This document shows, one piece after another, positions 5,462 to 7,136 of a DNA stretch of 7,136 bases. How positions within the stretch are numbered: the first letter of the stretch is position 1; the number at the start of each line of letters is the position of its first letter. This DNA comes from an uncultured Collinsella sp. (GTDB taxonomy: Bacteria > Actinomycetota > Coriobacteriia > Coriobacteriales > Coriobacteriaceae). Both the position numbers and the translations under genes were made by a program. The notes beneath the pieces are model-generated. The model searched no databases. It was not told where the DNA came from and saw only the letters and a program-made list of their open reading frames with translations. Location of the stretch: assembly GCA_900543945.1 (NCBI GenBank), contig UQTN01000104.1, forward strand, positions 1-7,136, given 5' to 3'.

Positions 5462-6028
5462 ATGGATCTACACGAGCAGGGGATGAGCTCCCGCACGTTT
5501 GTAATCGCCGCCATCGTGTGCGTGCTGCTGCAGGCAGGCCTGGCACCGCAGATCTCCATTGCGGGCGGTCGCGTCAACTTTATGATTATCCTGGTGTGCA
5601 TAAGCGTGTTCTCGGGCGACCCGACCCGTGCCGTCGTGTGCGGTTTTTGCAGCGGCTTGTTCTATGACCTTTCCGCTGCCGTGCCGGTGGGCGTTATGTC
5701 GCTCCTGCTGACCGTGGGTTCTTTTGCCCTGGTGCATAGCGCCGCCGGTCAGACGGGCGGTACCCCGAGTGCGCGCGGCATCACTGTGGGTGCCTTCGCG
5801 CTCGTCATTAATGTGATCTACAGCATCATCTTGCTGTTTATGGGTTTGGAGACGAGCTTTGTCGTGGCGATCTTCGGCCATGCGCTGCCGTCTTCGATCC
5901 TGACGGGTTTGGTTGCCATTCCGTTTTTGATGTCCGGCGTCGTGCCGCAGTCCGGTTATGGATTCTCCGCACGTGGCGGACGCCAGACGGGCATGCGCTT
6001 TAAGCCCAAGACCCGTAAGCTCAAATAG
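5462..6028 (+). CDS. mreD: rod shape-determining membrane protein MreD
   Basis: MreD is the small polytopic membrane partner of MreC in the elongation complex. Read from ATG 5462 it has 188 residues, slightly longer than the common 160-180. Five or six membrane helices are visible, at about 12-31, 38-52, 57-75, 76-95, 106-128 and 132-157. The family motif GFCSGLFYDL (61-70), followed by PVGVMSLLL, is characteristic of MreD. The last 25 residues (…RGGRQTGMRFKPKTRKLK) are strongly basic, which puts the C-terminus in the cytoplasm. It sits between mreC and mrdA with gaps of 11 and 13 bases, clearly in one operon. ATG 5456 is a possible but less likely start because of the position of the ribosome binding site. 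Confidence 0.93.
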   Translation: MDLHEQGMSSRTFVIAAIVCVLLQAGLAPQISIAGGRVNFMIILVCISVFSGDPTRAVVCGFCSGLFYDLSAAVPVGVMSLLLTVGSFALVHSAAGQTGGTPSARGITVGAFALVINVIYSIILLFMGLETSFVVAIFGHALPSSILTGLVAIPFLMSGVVPQSGYGFSARGGRQTGMRFKPKTRKLK

Positions 6029-6041
6029 GGGAGGCTCGTAG

Positions 6042-7136
6042 ATGTCTTCCCAGATGACGGTTATTATCGCCGGTATCGTGCTGGTTGTGGCCATCGTGGT
6101 CGCGCTGGTCATCATGCGTCGCGGCGATTCCCGTTTTACCTACGATACGCAGCATGGAACGGCCCCGCGCGCCACCGAGGGCGAGGGCAATACCGCGGCG
6201 ACCGCCTTTAAGGGCCGCTTCTCCATCCTCACCACGGGTGTGGGCGCGATGTTCGCGGCGCTTGCCGTCAAGCTGTGGGGCATGCAGATGGTCTCGTCGG
6301 ACTATTACGAAAAGCAGGCTAATAGCAATCAGACGCGCACCGTTACCACACCCGCTGTGCGCGGCCGCATCCTCGACCGCAATGGCGTGGCACTTGTCCA
6401 GAACCGTCCCTCACTTGCTGTCGTGGCCTACCGCGACCTTGCCGAGGATGAGGTTCTGGTTCGCCATCTTGCCAACGTGCTCGGTATGCCCTACGTGGCG
6501 GTTCTGCGCAATATTCAGGACAATTCCGAGGGCGCCCAGAGCCTGCATACCATCGCGACGGACGTCCGTCGTTCCACGGTTGCCTATATCAAGGAGCACG
6601 CAGGCGAGTTCCCGGGCGTCAAGATTGCCGAGCGTACCGAGCGCCAGTACCCGTACGGCGAGACGGCCTGTCACATTTTGGGCTATACCGGCACCATTAC
6701 CTCCGAGCAGCTCGAGGCCCAGAATAAGAAAACCTCTGGCGATGATGATGCTTCTGCAGGCAAGATTACGTACCAGTCGGGCGATATCGTGGGCCAGGCG
6801 GGTGTTGAGAGCTACTACGAAAACCTGCTGCAGGGTATTCGTGGCGAGCAGACCGTCAAGGTCGATGCTTCGGGCAATGTGACCGGTCAGGCCGGCGCCG
6901 TGCCCGCCAAGGCCGGCTCCGACATTAAGCTCACGCTCGACCTTAAGATCCAACAGGCCTGTGAGACGGCGCTGGCGAGCGCCATCGAGCTTGCCAAGAC
7001 CACTGGCTACAGCAATGCCGGCAACGGCGCTGTTGTGTGTCTCGATCCCAACAATGGCGAGATCCTGGGCATGGCGAGCGAGCCCAAGTTCGATCCGTCC
7101 GTCTTTATCGGCGGCGTCTCAAATGACGTGTGGACC
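6042..7136 (+). CDS. mrdA: penicillin-binding protein 2, elongation transpeptidase (5' part, runs off the window)
   Basis: The frame is open from ATG 6042 to the window edge, giving 365 codons without a stop. GGGGAGG (6028-6034), overlapping the mreD stop, lies 7 bases before the ATG. This class B PBP cross-links peptidoglycan during side-wall growth and works with RodA, MreC and MreD. Residues from about 100 form the dimerisation and pedestal region, with RGRILDRNGVAL (107-118), RQYPYGETACHILGYTG and GQAGVESYYENLLQGIRG. The transpeptidase domain begins at NGAVVCLDPNNGEILGMAS (328-346). The SxxK, SxN and KTG active-site motifs lie beyond the window and cannot be checked. Unusually there are two N-terminal hydrophobic helices (about 6-26 and 60-80), separated by a 33-residue loop that is basic at both ends; PBP2 normally has one. 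Position after mreD favours mrdA over ftsI or a sporulation PBP. Confidence 0.92.
   Translation, partial: MSSQMTVIIAGIVLVVAIVVALVIMRRGDSRFTYDTQHGTAPRATEGEGNTAATAFKGRFSILTTGVGAMFAALAVKLWGMQMVSSDYYEKQANSNQTRTVTTPAVRGRILDRNGVALVQNRPSLAVVAYRDLAEDEVLVRHLANVLGMPYVAVLRNIQDNSEGAQSLHTIATDVRRSTVAYIKEHAGEFPGVKIAERTERQYPYGETACHILGYTGTITSEQLEAQNKKTSGDDDASAGKITYQSGDIVGQAGVESYYENLLQGIRGEQTVKVDASGNVTGQAGAVPAKAGSDIKLTLDLKIQQACETALASAIELAKTTGYSNAGNGAVVCLDPNNGEILGMASEPKFDPSVFIGGVSNDVWT

Noticed and set aside
6085..6882. Plus-strand frame of 265 codons overlapping the PBP2 region
   Set aside because: It is out of frame with the open PBP2 frame (6042 to the edge), is Arg/Pro/Ser-rich, and has no ribosome binding site or domain.
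1..7136. Mobile elements, CRISPR arrays, tRNA or rRNA genes, phage genes
   Set aside because: I found no terminal repeats, transposase motifs, spaced identical repeats or cloverleaf-like sequences; genes are tightly packed on one strand with uniform composition.

Overview
The window is GC-rich, densely coded on the plus strand only, and uses TTG and GTG start codons freely. The cell-shape cluster mreB-mreC-mreD-mrdA, the codon use and the style of the accessory membrane proteins suggest a high-GC Gram-positive of the Coriobacteriia (Collinsella or a relative). That placement is an inference from gene content and overall look, not from a search.

Layout. Positions 1-59 appear to be the lysine-rich C-terminal tail of a gene that begins outside the window. 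Next is a double zinc-ribbon, single-pass membrane protein (163-1305), for which the GTG at 163 is a better start than the upstream TTG. A clear promoter with an extended -10 box (1344-1373) then drives a two-gene unit: a cytoplasmic cyclophilin-type peptidylprolyl isomerase (1413-1955) and a TPR-repeat membrane protein (1967-3271), 11 bases apart. A strong 14-bp hairpin (3294-3326) closes that unit.

The second half is the rod-shape (elongasome) operon: mreB (3387-4430), mreC (4452-5450), mreD (5462-6028) and the start of mrdA/PBP2 (6042 to the window edge, open). Gaps are 21, 11 and 13 bases, and each gene has its own Shine-Dalgarno sequence. MreB filaments inside the cell, MreC and MreD in the membrane, and PBP2 outside together direct elongation-type peptidoglycan synthesis. 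The glycosyltransferase partner RodA is expected just beyond the window, but that is a prediction.

The gene content is mostly well-known core biology; I see no mobile element, CRISPR array, tRNA or rRNA. The most interesting signal is a perfect 12-bp stem followed by four Ts, lying inside the first codons of mreC. It looks like an intrinsic terminator or attenuator between mreB and mreCD, and it is built from A/T-ending codons that this gene otherwise tends to avoid. Other leads are an extra N-terminal membrane helix on PBP2, a long acidic Ser/Thr tail on MreC, the two uncharacterised membrane proteins with matching architecture upstream of the operon, and a promoter that overlaps a terminator ahead of mreB.
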